A DNA stretch of 64,000 nt from the NCBI RefSeq assembly GCF_006980705.1, contig NZ_SBHO01000008.1, forward strand, positions 48,728 through 112,727, read 5' to 3'. Below are positions 18,816-30,056 of the stretch, piece after piece; the first letter of the stretch is position 1, and each line of letters begins with the position of its first letter. The notes beneath the pieces were generated by a model, which did not search any database, was not told the DNA's origin, and was given only the letters and a program-made list of their open reading frames with translations. The DNA is from Tepidiphilus olei. GTDB taxonomy: Bacteria; Pseudomonadota; Gammaproteobacteria; Burkholderiales; Rhodocyclaceae. The position numbers and the translations under genes were made by a program.

Positions 18816-20405
18816 ATGTTCGAGGTCATTCGCAAGAAGAAACGCATCGCCCAAGGCATCCTGCTTTTGTTGATTCTGCCCTTTGCTTTCTTTGGAGTCG
18901 AACACTATTTCTCCAGCGGGCCCAATCGTCTGGAGGTGGCCAAGGTAGGGGATACGGTCGTGACCGTGGCCGAATTGCAGCGCGCACTGGAAGATCGTAC
19001 GGCGCAATTGCGTCAGCAGTTCGGCGCGAACTTCGACGTGCGCATCGCACGCGACCCCGTCTTCGTCGAGATGATACTGCGCGAGCTCATCGAACGTCGT
19101 CTGGTCCAGGCCGAGGCTGCCCGGGCGCGGGTGGTGGTGACGCCCGAGACCTTGCAGCGCGCGATTGCATCCTTCGAGGTGTTTCAGCAGGACGGTCAAT
19201 TTTCCTACACGCGCTATGAGACCGTGTTACGAGCTCAGGGACTGACTCCCAAGGCGTTCGAAGCGATGCTCGCACAGGATCTCGCGGTCCAGCGTCTGGT
19301 GGAGCCGATCGCGCAGGGGGCCATCGTCCCGCGCGAACAAATGCTGCAATTGGTGGCACAGCAGCTCGAAGAGCGTGAAGTGCGCGTGGCGGTACGTACG
19401 GCGCTGCACGAAGCCGATCCCGCTCGCCTCTCGGAGGATGACTTGCGTGCCTACTACGAGGCGAATGCCTCGCGCTACGTCGAGCCGGCCAAGGTCCGGC
19501 TGCAATACTTGCTCGTCGATGAAGCAGAGATCGGACGGTCGCTGACGCCGAGCGAGTCCGACTTGCGCTCTCTCTATGAGCAGGCGCCAGAGCTGTTTCG
19601 CGATCCGGCTACCCAGCAACTACGGGCTTTCGCGGACGTGCGAGAGGTGTTGGCCGATTCCTGGCGCGCTCGCCAGGCGAGGGTACGCTACGGGGAGCTG
19701 CACGAGGAGCTGGGTAACGCCGTGTTCGAGGCGATCGACCGGCTCGATCCGGTGGCCGAACGTTTTGGTCTGGAGATCCACGAGACGGGGCTCGTCCCTC
19801 TGCAGGAAGTCGAAATCGCCGGCGTGAAGAGCGACAAACTCATCGCGGCCCTTCAGGAAGCGCAAGCGAAGGAAGGACAGAATCTCGATCCGATCGAACT
19901 CGCGCCGGGCAAGCTCGCCGCAGTGCGGGTGGCCGAATACGTTCCGCCGAGGCAGATGACGTTCGACGAGGCGCGCGAGCGAGTGACCCAGGATTTGGCG
20001 CGAGAAAAAGGACGAGAGCGGCTGCGCGAGCTGGCGCCGCTATGGCTGGATCGGCTGACGCAGGGCGAAGCGCTCCCCGAGCTGTCCTGGCAGCCCGCGC
20101 GTAGTGTGACCCGAGCCTCCAGCGTGTTGCCGCCCGAGCTCGTCGATGAGGTTTTCAGGGCCGTTGCGCCTTGGCCCCGTTACCTTGCTTGGGAAGCCGA
20201 GAACGGTGATCACTGGTTCGTACGGATCGAGGGAGCGCGGCGTCCGCAATTACAGGCAGACGACCCCATGGTGCGTTTTGCCGGTGAGCGCATCCGCTCG
20301 GTGGTAGGCAACGTCGAGTGGCGCGCCTGGCTGAGAACGCTGGAAGCGCGCCACCCGGTAGTGATCCGCCGTGAGGCGCTGCAGGCGCTCACGACGGCAC
20401 AATGA
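18816..20405 (+). CDS. PpiD/SurA_N-like periplasmic chaperone lacking the parvulin domain
   Basis: This 529-aa protein starts with a short cytoplasmic tail and one membrane anchor (GILLLLILPFAFFGVEHYF), as in PpiD. A SurA_N-type chaperone region follows (VAKVGDTVVTVAELQRALE, then TLQRAIASFEVFQQDGQFSY). PpiD normally exceeds 600 residues because a parvulin domain follows the segment with YVEPAKVRLQYLLVDE and LYEQAPELF. Here that segment (~residues 221-265) runs straight into RAFADVREVLADSWRARQARV, which resembles the post-parvulin region. No parvulin motif (HILI, GGDLG) is seen, and the reading frame is intact. It probably acts as a membrane-tethered chaperone for exported proteins. It converges on fabI. 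Confidence 0.8.
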   Translation: MFEVIRKKKRIAQGILLLLILPFAFFGVEHYFSSGPNRLEVAKVGDTVVTVAELQRALEDRTAQLRQQFGANFDVRIARDPVFVEMILRELIERRLVQAEAARARVVVTPETLQRAIASFEVFQQDGQFSYTRYETVLRAQGLTPKAFEAMLAQDLAVQRLVEPIAQGAIVPREQMLQLVAQQLEEREVRVAVRTALHEADPARLSEDDLRAYYEANASRYVEPAKVRLQYLLVDEAEIGRSLTPSESDLRSLYEQAPELFRDPATQQLRAFADVREVLADSWRARQARVRYGELHEELGNAVFEAIDRLDPVAERFGLEIHETGLVPLQEVEIAGVKSDKLIAALQEAQAKEGQNLDPIELAPGKLAAVRVAEYVPPRQMTFDEARERVTQDLAREKGRERLRELAPLWLDRLTQGEALPELSWQPARSVTRASSVLPPELVDEVFRAVAPWPRYLAWEAENGDHWFVRIEGARRPQLQADDPMVRFAGERIRSVVGNVEWRAWLRTLEARHPVVIRREALQALTTAQ

Positions 20406-20449
20406 CCCTGCGCTGGTAAGGCCCGGCGCAGCAGAAGCTCATTGCCGGT

Positions 20450-21241
20450 TTACTCCTGTTCGGGGTTGCCGAGCGCAGTGGTGTTGAACCCCCCGTCGAC
20501 GTAGAGAATTTCGCCGGTGATGCCGCTTGCCAGATCCGAGCAGAGGAAGGCGGCGGCATTGCCCACCTCTTCGATGGTGACGTTGCGCCGCAGCGGGGCA
20601 TTGTGCTCGTTGAAGCGCAGCAGTTTGCCGAAACTGCCGATGCCAGAGGCGGCCACCGTTTTGATGGGACCGGCCGAGACGGCATTGACGCGCGTGCCTT
20701 CGGGCCCGAGGCAGGCAGCCATGTAGCGCACGGCCGCTTCCAGGCTCGCCTTCGCCAGCCCCATGATGTTGTAGTTGGGCATGGTGCGCACGGCGCCAAG
20801 GTAGGTGAGGGTGAGGAGCGACCCGTTTCGTCCCCGCATCATCGGCCTGGCGGCTTTGGCGAGCAAGGGAAAGCTCGCTGCGCTCACTTCCTGAGAGATG
20901 CGAAAGGCTTCACGGGTGAACCCATCGAGGAAATCGCCATCGAGCGCTTCGGTGGGGGCGTAGGCGATGGAGTGCACCAGGCCGTCGAGGCCGTCCCAGT
21001 ATTGACTGATCGCCGTAAACAGCCCTTCGATTTGCGCATCGTCGGTGACGTCGAGCGGGAAGACCAGCTCCGAGCCGAATTCAGACGCCATCTTGCGGAT
21101 ACGTTCCTCGAAGCGTTCGTTCTGGTAGGTGAAGGCAAGGATGGCACCTTCGCGGTGCATCGCTTTGGCGATGCCATAGGCGATCGAACGGTTGCTCATC
21201 ATCCCCGTGATGAGGATCTTTTTGCCGGTGAGAAAGCCCAT
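20450..21241 (-). CDS. fabI: enoyl-[acyl-carrier-protein] reductase (NADH)
   Basis: FabI (263 aa) reduces enoyl-ACP in the last step of each fatty acid elongation cycle. The N-terminal [20 protein letters not shown] is the nucleotide-binding segment of FabI-type reductases. The catalytic Tyr and Lys are in YNIMGLAK (Tyr-X6-Lys), and [16 protein letters not shown] is the substrate-loop region. It is alone on the minus strand. A TATAAT (minus strand, 21277-21282) could be its -10 element. Its upstream region contains an inverted copy of the dispersed repeat. Confidence 0.96.
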   Translation of the reverse strand: MGFLTGKKILITGMMSNRSIAYGIAKAMHREGAILAFTYQNERFEERIRKMASEFGSELVFPLDVTDDAQIEGLFTAISQYWDGLDGLVHSIAYAPTEALDGDFLDGFTREAFRISQEVSAASFPLLAKAARPMMRGRNGSLLTLTYLGAVRTMPNYNIMGLAKASLEAAVRYMAACLGPEGTRVNAVSAGPIKTVAASGIGSFGKLLRFNEHNAPLRRNVTIEEVGNAAAFLCSDLASGITGEILYVDGGFNTTALGNPEQE

Positions 21242-21309
21242 TGGGTGTGCTCCGTCATGGTTATCTTATGGCGGCGATTATACGGCAAGCCCGAAGGGGC
21301 ATTCTATCG

Positions 21310-21452
21310 GCGCCGGTGAATCGTACGTCGTGCGGTCCGATCGCGTCGTTATGCGGGTTCGGCTGCTCGGCCATCTTTGTGATTTGTCTTGCGTTCCGTG
21401 CCTCGGGCGCCTTGCTCGGCAAACGCGCGTAGCGGTTTTCGTGGCGTCCGTG
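21310..21452 (-). repeat. structured intergenic repeat, diverged inverted copy 3
   Basis: On the minus strand this intergenic stretch follows the order of conserved blocks of the 15697 and 32385 elements. On the plus strand they appear as GCGTCGTTATGCGGGTTCGG (21344-21363), CTCGGCCATC (21366-21375), GATTTGTCTT (21381-21390) and GCGCCTTG (21407-21414). Several substitutions show it is older or more diverged, and the end coordinates are approximate. It fills the gap between fabI and smpB. Confidence 0.55.
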
Positions 21453-21456
21453 ATCC

Positions 21457-21903
21457 TCAACGCTTCTCGCGCATCAGGCGTGCCTTCTCGCGCTGCCAGT
21501 CACGTTCTTTCTCGGCCTCCCGTTTGTCGTGCAGTTTCTTGCCCTTGGCCAGACCGATCGTCGTTTTGATGCGGCCGCGGGAGAAGTGCAGATCGAGGGG
21601 TACGAGCGTATAGCCTGCGCGTTCTACCTGGCCGACGAGGCGATCGATCTCGCGCCGGTGCAGTAGCAGTTTGCGGGTGCGCGTGGGGTCGGGGTGGACG
21701 TGGGTCGAGGCACTCGCCAGCGGTGTGACGTGCATGCCGAGCAGGAAGATCTCGCCGTCTTTGACGATCACGTAGGCCTCTTTGAGGTTTACGCGGCCGG
21801 CGCGGATCGCCTTGACTTCCCAGCCCTGCAGCTCGATGCCGGCCTCGAACGTCTCCTCGATGAAGTAATCGTGGCGTGCCTTGCGGTTTTCGACGATGCT
21901 CAT
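21457..21903 (-). CDS. smpB: SsrA-binding protein SmpB
   Basis: SmpB (148 aa) delivers tmRNA to stalled ribosomes. Signatures are [39 protein letters not shown] and the basic C-terminal tail [20 protein letters not shown]. The ATG at 21903 gives the conserved N terminus; the open frame upstream has no homology. It is divergent from ratA, with 71 bases between the starts. No tmRNA gene is visible nearby. Confidence 0.96.
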   Translation of the reverse strand: MSIVENRKARHDYFIEETFEAGIELQGWEVKAIRAGRVNLKEAYVIVKDGEIFLLGMHVTPLASASTHVHPDPTRTRKLLLHRREIDRLVGQVERAGYTLVPLDLHFSRGRIKTTIGLAKGKKLHDKREAEKERDWQREKARLMREKR

Positions 21904-21974
21904 GGACGACGTTCCGGTGAAGTGCTGGGGTAGAATCGCCCAATTATAGGTGAGCAGCCGGCGAAAGGGCACGG

Positions 21975-22418
21975 ATGGCCGAAGTCCACAAGCGCGTCTT
22001 GATCGATTCCCCAGCGGAGACGATGTTCGAACTCGTCGACCGTTGCGAGGACTACCCCGAGTTCCTGCCCTGGTGTGGCGGGGTCGAGCTGCACCGACGC
22101 ACGGATGAGGTAACCGAGGCGACGCTGCACGTCGATTTCCATGGCATCAAGACCCACTTTACCACGGTCAACGAAAAGGAATTTCCCCATCGCATGCGCA
22201 TTCGCCTCAAGGAGGGGCCTTTTCGCCGCCTGGAGGGAGAATGGCGCTTCGTGCCGCTGGGGGAGCAGGCCTGCCGCGTGGAGTTCGACCTCTCCTACGA
22301 ATTTTCGTCGCGCGTGCTGGAGAAGGTGCTGGGGCCGGTGTTCAATCGCATCGCGGCCACTTTCATCGATGCCTTCGTGCGCCGGGCTCGTCAGATCAAG
22401 GGGGAAGGCAGTGACTGA
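21975..22418 (+). CDS. ratA: RatA family protein (START/coenzyme Q-binding fold)
   Basis: This 147-aa protein belongs to the RatA/COQ10 family with a lipid-binding START-like fold. The motif [20 protein letters not shown] is diagnostic. E. coli RatA was reported to inhibit 70S ribosome assembly, whereas COQ10-like members bind ubiquinone; which role applies here cannot be told from sequence. It overlaps rnfH by 8 bases and lies opposite smpB, the usual arrangement in Beta- and Gammaproteobacteria. Confidence 0.92.
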   Translation: MAEVHKRVLIDSPAETMFELVDRCEDYPEFLPWCGGVELHRRTDEVTEATLHVDFHGIKTHFTTVNEKEFPHRMRIRLKEGPFRRLEGEWRFVPLGEQACRVEFDLSYEFSSRVLEKVLGPVFNRIAATFIDAFVRRARQIKGEGSD

Positions 22419-22707
22419 ACTGCGTATCGAGCTCGTCTGCGCCCCCGCCCCGGGGGTGATCGATCGTGTATCGCTCGTGTTGCCTGAAGGGGCGACGGTG
22501 CGCGATGCCGTGCTGCGCTCGGGGGTGCTCGAACGGCATCCGGCGTTGCAGCGAGACTGGGAGCGCGCGTGCAGCCTCTACGGCCGGCTCGTGCCGCCGG
22601 AGACGCCCCTTGCCGAGGGTGACCGGCTGGAACTCACTCGCGCGCTCATCGCCGACCCGAAAGCGGTGCGCCGGCGTCGCGCCCGAACGTCTCGCAACAA
22701 AAACTAG
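22411..22707 (+). CDS. rnfH: RnfH/RatB family protein
   Basis: This 98-aa protein has the ubiquitin-like UPF0125 fold. The pattern SLVLPEGATVRDAVLRSGVL and YGRLVPPETPLAEGDRLELT is typical. It starts at the GTG at 22411, overlapping the end of ratA, and ends in a basic tail (RRRRARTSRNKN). Its function is not established. The ratA-rnfH order is conserved in many Proteobacteria. Confidence 0.88.
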   Translation: MTELRIELVCAPAPGVIDRVSLVLPEGATVRDAVLRSGVLERHPALQRDWERACSLYGRLVPPETPLAEGDRLELTRALIADPKAVRRRRARTSRNKN

Positions 22708-24222
<1,515 letters not shown>

Positions 24223-24226
24223 TCCC

Positions 24227-25795
24227 ATGACCCGACACGACAAGATCCTGATCCTCGATTTCGGCTCGCAGCTCACCCAGCTCATCGCCCGGCGCGTGCG
24301 CGAGGCGCAGGTCTACTGCGAGATCCATCCTTTCGACGTGGGCGAGGACTTCATCCGTACCTTCGCGCCCCAGGGAATCATCCTTTCCGGCGGGCCGAAT
24401 TCGGCCTACGCGGCGCTCGATTGGCGCGCGCCCGAGATCGTTTTTGCGCTGGGGGTGCCGGTGTTGGGCATCTGTTATGGCATGCAGACCATGGCCGAGC
24501 AGCTGGGTGGCAAAGTAGCGGCGAGCGGCAAGCGCGAATTCGGCTACGCCCAGGTCCGCGTCACCGCCCCGAACCGCCTCTTCGGATCGCTCGCCGATCG
24601 CCGCGACGAGGAAGGGCACGCGGTGCTGGAGGTATGGATGAGCCACGGCGACAAGGTGGTCGAGTTGCCGCCGGGTTTCACCGTGATCGGCAGCAACGAG
24701 TCCACCCCGATTGCCGCCATGGCCGACGAGGCGCGCGGTTTCTACGGCGTGCAGTTCCACCCTGAAGTCACGCACACGCTCAAGGGCAAGGAGATGCTCG
24801 AGCGCTTCGTGCACGAGATCTGCGGCTGCGGACGCGATTGGACCATGCCCGATTTCATCGGCGAGGCCATTGCCCGCATCCGCGCGCAGGTCGGTGACGA
24901 GGAAGTGATCCTGGGGCTCTCCGGCGGGGTGGATTCGTCGGTCGCCGCGGCGCTCATTCACCGCGCCATCGGCGATCGGCTCACGTGCGTCTTCGTCGAC
25001 AACGGCCTGCTGCGCCTCAACGAGGCCGAGCAGGTCATGGCGACGTTCGCGCGCAATCTGGGCGTGAAGGTGATCCACGTCGATGCGAGCGAGCGCTTTC
25101 TCTCGGCGCTCGCCGGCGTGGCCGATCCGGAACAGAAGCGGCGCATCATCGGGCGCATCTTCGTCGAAGTCTTCCAGGAAGAGGCGGCGAAGTTGCCGCG
25201 TGCGCGCTGGCTCGCCCAGGGGACCATCTATCCCGACGTGATCGAATCGGCCGGGGGCAAGACGAAGAAGGCGGCAAGCATCAAGAGCCACCACAACGTG
25301 GGGGGGCTACCCGAGACCCTGAACCTCAAGCTCCTCGAGCCGCTGCGCGAGCTCTTCAAAGACGAGGTGCGGGAGCTCGGCATCGCCCTGGGGCTGCCGC
25401 ACGACATGGTCTATCGCCATCCTTTCCCCGGACCGGGGCTGGGGGTGCGTATCCTCGGGGAAGTGAAGCGCGAGTACGCCGACACCCTGCGCCAGGCCGA
25501 TGCCATCTTCATCGACGAGCTGCGCCGCGCCGACTGGTACGACAAGGTGAGCCAGGCGTTTGCCGTGTTCCTGCCGGTGCGCAGCGTCGGCGTGATGGGG
25601 GACGCCCGCACTTACGAGCACGTGATCGCCCTGCGCGCGGTGCAGACGCAGGATTTCATGACAGCGCACTGGGCGGAGCTGCCGCACGCGTTGCTCGCCC
25701 AGGTATCACACCGCATCATCAACGAGGTGGCCGGCGTCAACCGCGTGGTCTATGATATTTCCGGCAAGCCGCCGGCGACGATCGAGTGGGAGTGA
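24227..25795 (+). CDS. guaA: GMP synthase (glutamine-hydrolysing)
   Basis: GuaA (522 aa) converts XMP to GMP using glutamine and ATP. The amidotransferase domain has the nucleophile Cys83 in GICYGMQTM and the triad partners in FHPEVTHT. The ATP-pyrophosphatase domain has [14 protein letters not shown] near residue 230, and the C-terminal dimerisation domain ends with KPPATIEWE. The open frame extends upstream inside guaB; the ATG at 24227 gives the correct start. It forms an operon with guaB. Confidence 0.97.
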   Translation: MTRHDKILILDFGSQLTQLIARRVREAQVYCEIHPFDVGEDFIRTFAPQGIILSGGPNSAYAALDWRAPEIVFALGVPVLGICYGMQTMAEQLGGKVAASGKREFGYAQVRVTAPNRLFGSLADRRDEEGHAVLEVWMSHGDKVVELPPGFTVIGSNESTPIAAMADEARGFYGVQFHPEVTHTLKGKEMLERFVHEICGCGRDWTMPDFIGEAIARIRAQVGDEEVILGLSGGVDSSVAAALIHRAIGDRLTCVFVDNGLLRLNEAEQVMATFARNLGVKVIHVDASERFLSALAGVADPEQKRRIIGRIFVEVFQEEAAKLPRARWLAQGTIYPDVIESAGGKTKKAASIKSHHNVGGLPETLNLKLLEPLRELFKDEVRELGIALGLPHDMVYRHPFPGPGLGVRILGEVKREYADTLRQADAIFIDELRRADWYDKVSQAFAVFLPVRSVGVMGDARTYEHVIALRAVQTQDFMTAHWAELPHALLAQVSHRIINEVAGVNRVVYDISGKPPATIEWE

Positions 25796-25900
25796 GGCTG
25801 CGTTTCCTTCTTCGAGTTTGGGTTATACTTGGATAAACATATTGACCTATTCGCAGTGCTGAGGCTGCGGGGTAATCCAAGCCAAGGAAGGAGACAGGGA

Positions 25901-26791
25901 ATGGCAGTCGAAACGTATCGTTCGGTGTTCCGGCCCGGTTTGTTCGCCGGCCAGAGCGTCATCGTCACGGGCGGGGGAAGCGGCATCGGTCGCTGCACGG
26001 CGCACGAGTTGGCCAACCTCGGGGCTAGGGTCGCGCTGGTGGGACGTCGCCTCGAGAAGCTCGAAGCGGTCAAAGGGGAGATCGAAGCCGGCGGCGGTCA
26101 GGCGACGATCCACTCCTGTGACATTCGCGACGAGGGGGCAGTCAAGGCGATGGTGGCCGAAGTGTTGGCTCAGCACGGCCGCATCGATGGCCTCGTAAAC
26201 AACGCCGGCGGTCAATTCCCCGCCCGCGCCCGCGATATCACGCTCAAGGGCTGGGAAGCGGTGGTCAAGAACAACCTCACCGGGGGCTTTCTCGTCTCGC
26301 GCGAAGTCTATACACAATGGATGGAGCAGAACGGCGGCGCCATCGTCAATATCATCGCCGACATCTGGGGCGGGATGCCGACCATGGCGCACAGCGGCGC
26401 CGCTCGCGCCGGCATGCTCAATTTCACCGAGACCGCCGCCTGTGAATGGGCCCACTCGGGTGTGCGCGTCAATGCCGTGGCTCCGGGGTGGATCGCCAGC
26501 AGCGGCTTCGATACCTACGATGAGGCGATGCAGAAGGAGTTGCGCCGCCTACAGACGAAAGTCCCGCTGCAGCGCTATGGGACCGAAGCCGAAGTCTCGG
26601 CGGCCATCGTCTTCCTCTTGTGTGAGGCGGCTGCCTTCATCACCGGTTCCTGCATTCGGGTCGATGGCGGTGTACCCAACGCCCGGCCGACCTGGACGTT
26701 GATTCCCCACGACCGCTCCAAGCCGTTCAACGGCTTTTTGCTCTATCGGCCACCGCGCTGCCTACAGCCCGAAACGGGAGAACAGCAATGA
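25901..26791 (+). CDS. SDR oxidoreductase resembling peroxisomal trans-2-enoyl-CoA reductase
   Basis: This 296-aa protein is a short-chain dehydrogenase/reductase. The NADP(H)-binding TGGGSGIGRC is at ~residue 23 and NNAGG at ~100. The canonical YxxxK is replaced by HSGAARAG (His164), followed by EWAHSGVRVNAVAPGWI. This is the pattern seen in the PECR/DECR branch, which reduces enoyl-CoA double bonds, so an acyl-CoA substrate is likely but unproven. The ATG at 25901 follows AGGAAGGAGA. The C terminus is longer than usual (about 40 residues after the VDGG motif). It is coupled by 4 bases to the next gene. Confidence 0.8.
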   Translation: MAVETYRSVFRPGLFAGQSVIVTGGGSGIGRCTAHELANLGARVALVGRRLEKLEAVKGEIEAGGGQATIHSCDIRDEGAVKAMVAEVLAQHGRIDGLVNNAGGQFPARARDITLKGWEAVVKNNLTGGFLVSREVYTQWMEQNGGAIVNIIADIWGGMPTMAHSGAARAGMLNFTETAACEWAHSGVRVNAVAPGWIASSGFDTYDEAMQKELRRLQTKVPLQRYGTEAEVSAAIVFLLCEAAAFITGSCIRVDGGVPNARPTWTLIPHDRSKPFNGFLLYRPPRCLQPETGEQQ

Positions 26792-27489
26792 ATCGCCCTT
26801 TCTTTGCCGCGAACCTCGCGGATTCTGCCGCCTTTGCCCCTTATCTGCGCCCCGGTGTCTTCGTCGACAGCGATCATCCTGCGGTGATCGAATTTGCCTG
26901 CGCCCGGGTCGAAGGGTGTGAAAACGTGCGCGAAGCCGCGGTGCGTTTATATTACGCCGTGCGCGACGAATTTCTCTATGATCCTTACGGCATCGATACC
27001 TCCGTCGAGGCCCTCAAGGCGAGCCGAGTGATCGAAGTCGGTCGTGGCTTCTGCGTGCCCAAGGCGGCCTTGCTGGCGGCGGCAGCCCGCGTCGTGGGGA
27101 TTCCTGCCCGGGTGGGCTATGCCGATGTGCGCAACCACCTCACTAGCCCGCGCCTGCGCGAGGCCATGGGCACCGACCTGTTCGTTTTTCATGGCTACAC
27201 CGAGCTGTGGATTGATGGCCGGTGGGTGAAAGCTACCCCGGCCTTCAATCGTACTCTGTGTGAAAAAGCCGGCATCAAACCACTGGAGTTCGACGGACGA
27301 CACGATTCGCTCTTTCACGAGTTCGACGTCGCTGGCCGTCGCCACATGGAATACGTGCGTGACCGCGGCACCTTCGCCGACCTCCCCCGCGAAGAAATGC
27401 TCGCGGCTTGGGCCGAACATTATCCCGGTTACGAGCGTTGGGCGGGGTCGGTCAAGGGAGATTTTCAAGCCGAGGCTCAGGGGATGTGA
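26788..27489 (+). CDS. transglutaminase-like protein
   Basis: This 233-aa protein belongs to the transglutaminase-like (TGc) superfamily of papain-fold enzymes. Cys89 in GRGFCVPKAALLAAA and His135 in FHGYTELW are the expected catalytic pair. The usual Asp of the third motif is not obvious: the segment reads RWVKATPAFN. No signal peptide is visible, so it should be cytoplasmic. Its start overlaps the stop of the SDR gene, so the two probably act together, but the substrate is unknown. Confidence 0.75.
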   Translation: MNRPFFAANLADSAAFAPYLRPGVFVDSDHPAVIEFACARVEGCENVREAAVRLYYAVRDEFLYDPYGIDTSVEALKASRVIEVGRGFCVPKAALLAAAARVVGIPARVGYADVRNHLTSPRLREAMGTDLFVFHGYTELWIDGRWVKATPAFNRTLCEKAGIKPLEFDGRHDSLFHEFDVAGRRHMEYVRDRGTFADLPREEMLAAWAEHYPGYERWAGSVKGDFQAEAQGM

Positions 27490-27498
27490 GCCCAGGTC

Positions 27499-28830
27499 TT
27501 ACCGGGCGCGTCCGCTGCCGCCCAGCAACACCGGCACCGCTTTCTTGCTTTCGGCGCGAGATGCTACCGGTTCTTTCATTGCAAAAGGGGCGTTGTCGCC
27601 TCTGGGTTCGTAGGGCCGGGAGAAGTCGAAACCGTCGGGGGCGCGTCCGCTGCGCTCGGCGCTGCGACGGCGGGCGGGTTCGGTGCGCCGTTCGCGTGGT
27701 GGGGGCTCCAGCGTTTCGGCGGGAATGGGGCGACCGAGCATTTTTTCGATCGCCTGCAGCCGCTCCTCTTCGCTCGCATCGACGAGCGAGATCGCCAAGC
27801 CTTCGTGGCCGGCGCGCCCGGTGCGTCCGACGCGGTGCACGTAGTCTTCGGGGTTGGAGGGTAGGGCGTAGTTGATGACGAAGGGCAGTTCCTCGATGTC
27901 CAGACCCCGGGCGGCGACGTCGGTGGCCACGAGCACGCGCAGCGAGCCGTTCTTGAAGGACTCGAGTACCTCGAAACGCTGCTGCTGGGATTTGTCGCCG
28001 TGGATCGCTTCGGCCTGGATGCCTCGCCGTTGCAGGAGAGAGGCGAGCCGTCCGCAGGCGATTTTGGTGTCGACGAAGACGAGCGCCTGGCCGGGGTGGC
28101 GCTGCAGCAGTTCGACGAGCGCTTCGCGCTTGTGCGCGGCCTCACAGCGCACGACACGGTGCGTGATGGTCTCGCTCACCGTGTTGCGCCGCGCCACTTC
28201 GATCGTTTCCGGCTCGCGCAATAGCTGTTGGGCGAGTTTCTTGATTTCGGGCGAAAAAGTGGCCGAGAAGAGCACGGTTTGGCGTTCCCGCGGCAAGCGC
28301 TCCATGATGCGGCGGATGTCGGGCATGAACCCCATGTCCAGCATCCGGTCGGCTTCGTCGAAGACGAGAAATTCGACCTGGTTGAGCTGGATGGTCTTCT
28401 GTTCGAGGTGATCGAGTAGCCGTCCCGGGGTGGCCACTACGATCTCCACGCCGCGGCGCAGTTCCTCGATCTGCGGCTTGATGTCCACGCCGCCATAGAT
28501 CGCCGCGGCGCGCAGTGGCAGATGTTTGCCGTACTGACGCACGGATTCATAGACCTGCAACACCAGCTCACGCGTGGGGGCGAGTACGAGCGCGCGCACG
28601 GGGTGGCGGGCGGGGCTCGCCGAGGTGTTGGCGTGGGGCGCGAGGCGCTGCAGCAGCGGCAGGGTGAATCCGGCGGTTTTGCCGGTGCCGGTCTGGGCTG
28701 CGCCGAGCAGGTCCTTGCCGGCGAGAATGCGCGGGATGGCTTGGGCCTGGATTGGCGTGGGTTCGGTGTAACCGAGGTCGTTGACGGCGGCAAGCAGTTC
28801 CGGCAGAAGCCCAAGCTCAGAGAAAGTCAT
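27499..28830 (-). CDS. rhlE: DEAD-box RNA helicase, RhlE-like
   Basis: This 443-aa protein is an ATP-dependent RNA helicase. Motifs in order are the Q motif (YTEPTPIQAQAIP), AAQTGTGKTAGFTLPLL, PTRELVLQV, DEADRMLDMGF, SAT and HRVGRTGRAG. The C-terminal tail after ~residue 370 is basic and low in complexity (RRTEPARRRSAERSGR), as in RhlE, and may bind RNA. It converges on the transglutaminase-like gene, with 9 bases between stops. Confidence 0.92.
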   Translation of the reverse strand: MTFSELGLLPELLAAVNDLGYTEPTPIQAQAIPRILAGKDLLGAAQTGTGKTAGFTLPLLQRLAPHANTSASPARHPVRALVLAPTRELVLQVYESVRQYGKHLPLRAAAIYGGVDIKPQIEELRRGVEIVVATPGRLLDHLEQKTIQLNQVEFLVFDEADRMLDMGFMPDIRRIMERLPRERQTVLFSATFSPEIKKLAQQLLREPETIEVARRNTVSETITHRVVRCEAAHKREALVELLQRHPGQALVFVDTKIACGRLASLLQRRGIQAEAIHGDKSQQQRFEVLESFKNGSLRVLVATDVAARGLDIEELPFVINYALPSNPEDYVHRVGRTGRAGHEGLAISLVDASEEERLQAIEKMLGRPIPAETLEPPPRERRTEPARRRSAERSGRAPDGFDFSRPYEPRGDNAPFAMKEPVASRAESKKAVPVLLGGSGRAR

Positions 28831-28911
28831 CGGAGGTCGTGCGCTCCAGAAACGGAAGAAAATGGCAAAGACAAGAAATTATACGCCGGCATCGGGCAAT
28901 CGGCGGCGAAC

Positions 28912-29976
28912 TCAAGCCAAGGCTCGGGCAAAGACGGTGACTTCTTCGCGGTCGTGGTAGAGCTGCTTGCAACGCAGCTCGATGCCGCCGGCCTCGCGCG
29001 TGAGCCGCTGTAGCCGCTTGCGGGCGTCTTCTAGCGCTTCGAGGCGTTTTTTCATCGGGAGTTTCAGGTTGAAGAGGGCGTAGCGGCACAGGCGTTGGGC
29101 AAACCAGCGGCCGACGAGCTCGGCGATGCGGCTGGGTTGCTCCACCATGTCGCACAGTAGCCAATCGACGCGACCGCGCGGGCGCCAGGTAAACCCGTCG
29201 GCGCGCTGCCAGTCGACGAGTCCCGAGGCGAGGAGCCGCGCATCCAGCCGGCCGTTGTCGATCGCGCTCACGCGCAATCCCCGCTGGACCATCTGCCAGG
29301 TCCAGCCTCCCGGGGCGGCGCCCAGATCCACGGCTTTCGTGCCGGGGCGCAGCCAGCGAGCACGTTCGTCTTCGTCGAGCAGCACGAGGAGCGCTTCGGC
29401 GAGTTTGAGCGCCGATCGGCTGGGGGCTTCCGCCGGCAGGCGCAACCGCGGAATGCCGTTTTCCCAGGGAGAGAGGAGCGCGGCGGGAGCATTACCCAAA
29501 AAGGCTTCGCGCGAGGAAGGGAAGAAGACGACGAGCACGTCGCGGGCGCGCTCGGCGAACTTGCCGGCCTCGGTGAGCGCCGTTTCGAGGTGCGGCCGCA
29601 GGCGGCGGCAGAAACCGGAGAGAGTGCGTCCTTCGTCGCTATCGGGAAAGGCGAGACGCAGGGCGGAGAAGCGCGTGCGGGGGTGATGGTGCACGACGTT
29701 CTCGAGCAAGGGGCGTACCCGATCGCGCTCCGGCAGCGTCAGGCGATCGAACCAGGGCAGGCACTCGCGGGCGAAGACGAGCTCGCGCCAGGAGGGCAGG
29801 GAGATCTCGTCCGGCAGTGGGGCACGGGCATCCAGAAGCACGTAGCCGCTGCGCGTCTGTACCGTCAATTCGACAGGGACGCCTTGGGCGTCGGCCCAGC
29901 GGCGCAGTTCGGCGGCGGCCTCGGGCTCGAAACCTGGGCGGGTGAGGGCGATCAACCCTTGCGGCGGGGAATGCAT
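28912..29976 (-). CDS. rlmM: 23S rRNA C2498 2'-O-methyltransferase RlmM
   Basis: RlmM (354 aa) methylates C2498 of 23S rRNA using S-adenosylmethionine. A THUMP-like N-terminal domain (residues ~1-140) is followed by a Rossmann methyltransferase domain with TKAVDLGAAPGGWTWQMVQR and the motif LLCDMVEQPSR; LFNLKLPMKKRLE carries the catalytic Lys. The ATG at 29976 gives the family start; the open frame continues 57 codons upstream without homology. It lies upstream of rhlE on the same strand. Confidence 0.93.
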   Translation of the reverse strand: MHSPPQGLIALTRPGFEPEAAAELRRWADAQGVPVELTVQTRSGYVLLDARAPLPDEISLPSWRELVFARECLPWFDRLTLPERDRVRPLLENVVHHHPRTRFSALRLAFPDSDEGRTLSGFCRRLRPHLETALTEAGKFAERARDVLVVFFPSSREAFLGNAPAALLSPWENGIPRLRLPAEAPSRSALKLAEALLVLLDEDERARWLRPGTKAVDLGAAPGGWTWQMVQRGLRVSAIDNGRLDARLLASGLVDWQRADGFTWRPRGRVDWLLCDMVEQPSRIAELVGRWFAQRLCRYALFNLKLPMKKRLEALEDARKRLQRLTREAGGIELRCKQLYHDREEVTVFARALA

Positions 29977-30056
29977 GGCGTACACTACGAGCGAAATGGC
30001 AATGATACCGCGGCGTGCCGGCAGCGGCGCGCTTTTCGACGAAGGAGAGAACGAGC

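Noticed and set aside
20408..20431. Intrinsic terminator between the ppiD-like gene and fabI
   Set aside because: A CTGCGCTGG/CCGGCGCAG hairpin exists, but there is no T-run on either strand.
21242..21456. tmRNA gene next to smpB
   Set aside because: No tag-peptide frame or tRNA-Ala-like ends; the sequence matches the dispersed repeat instead.
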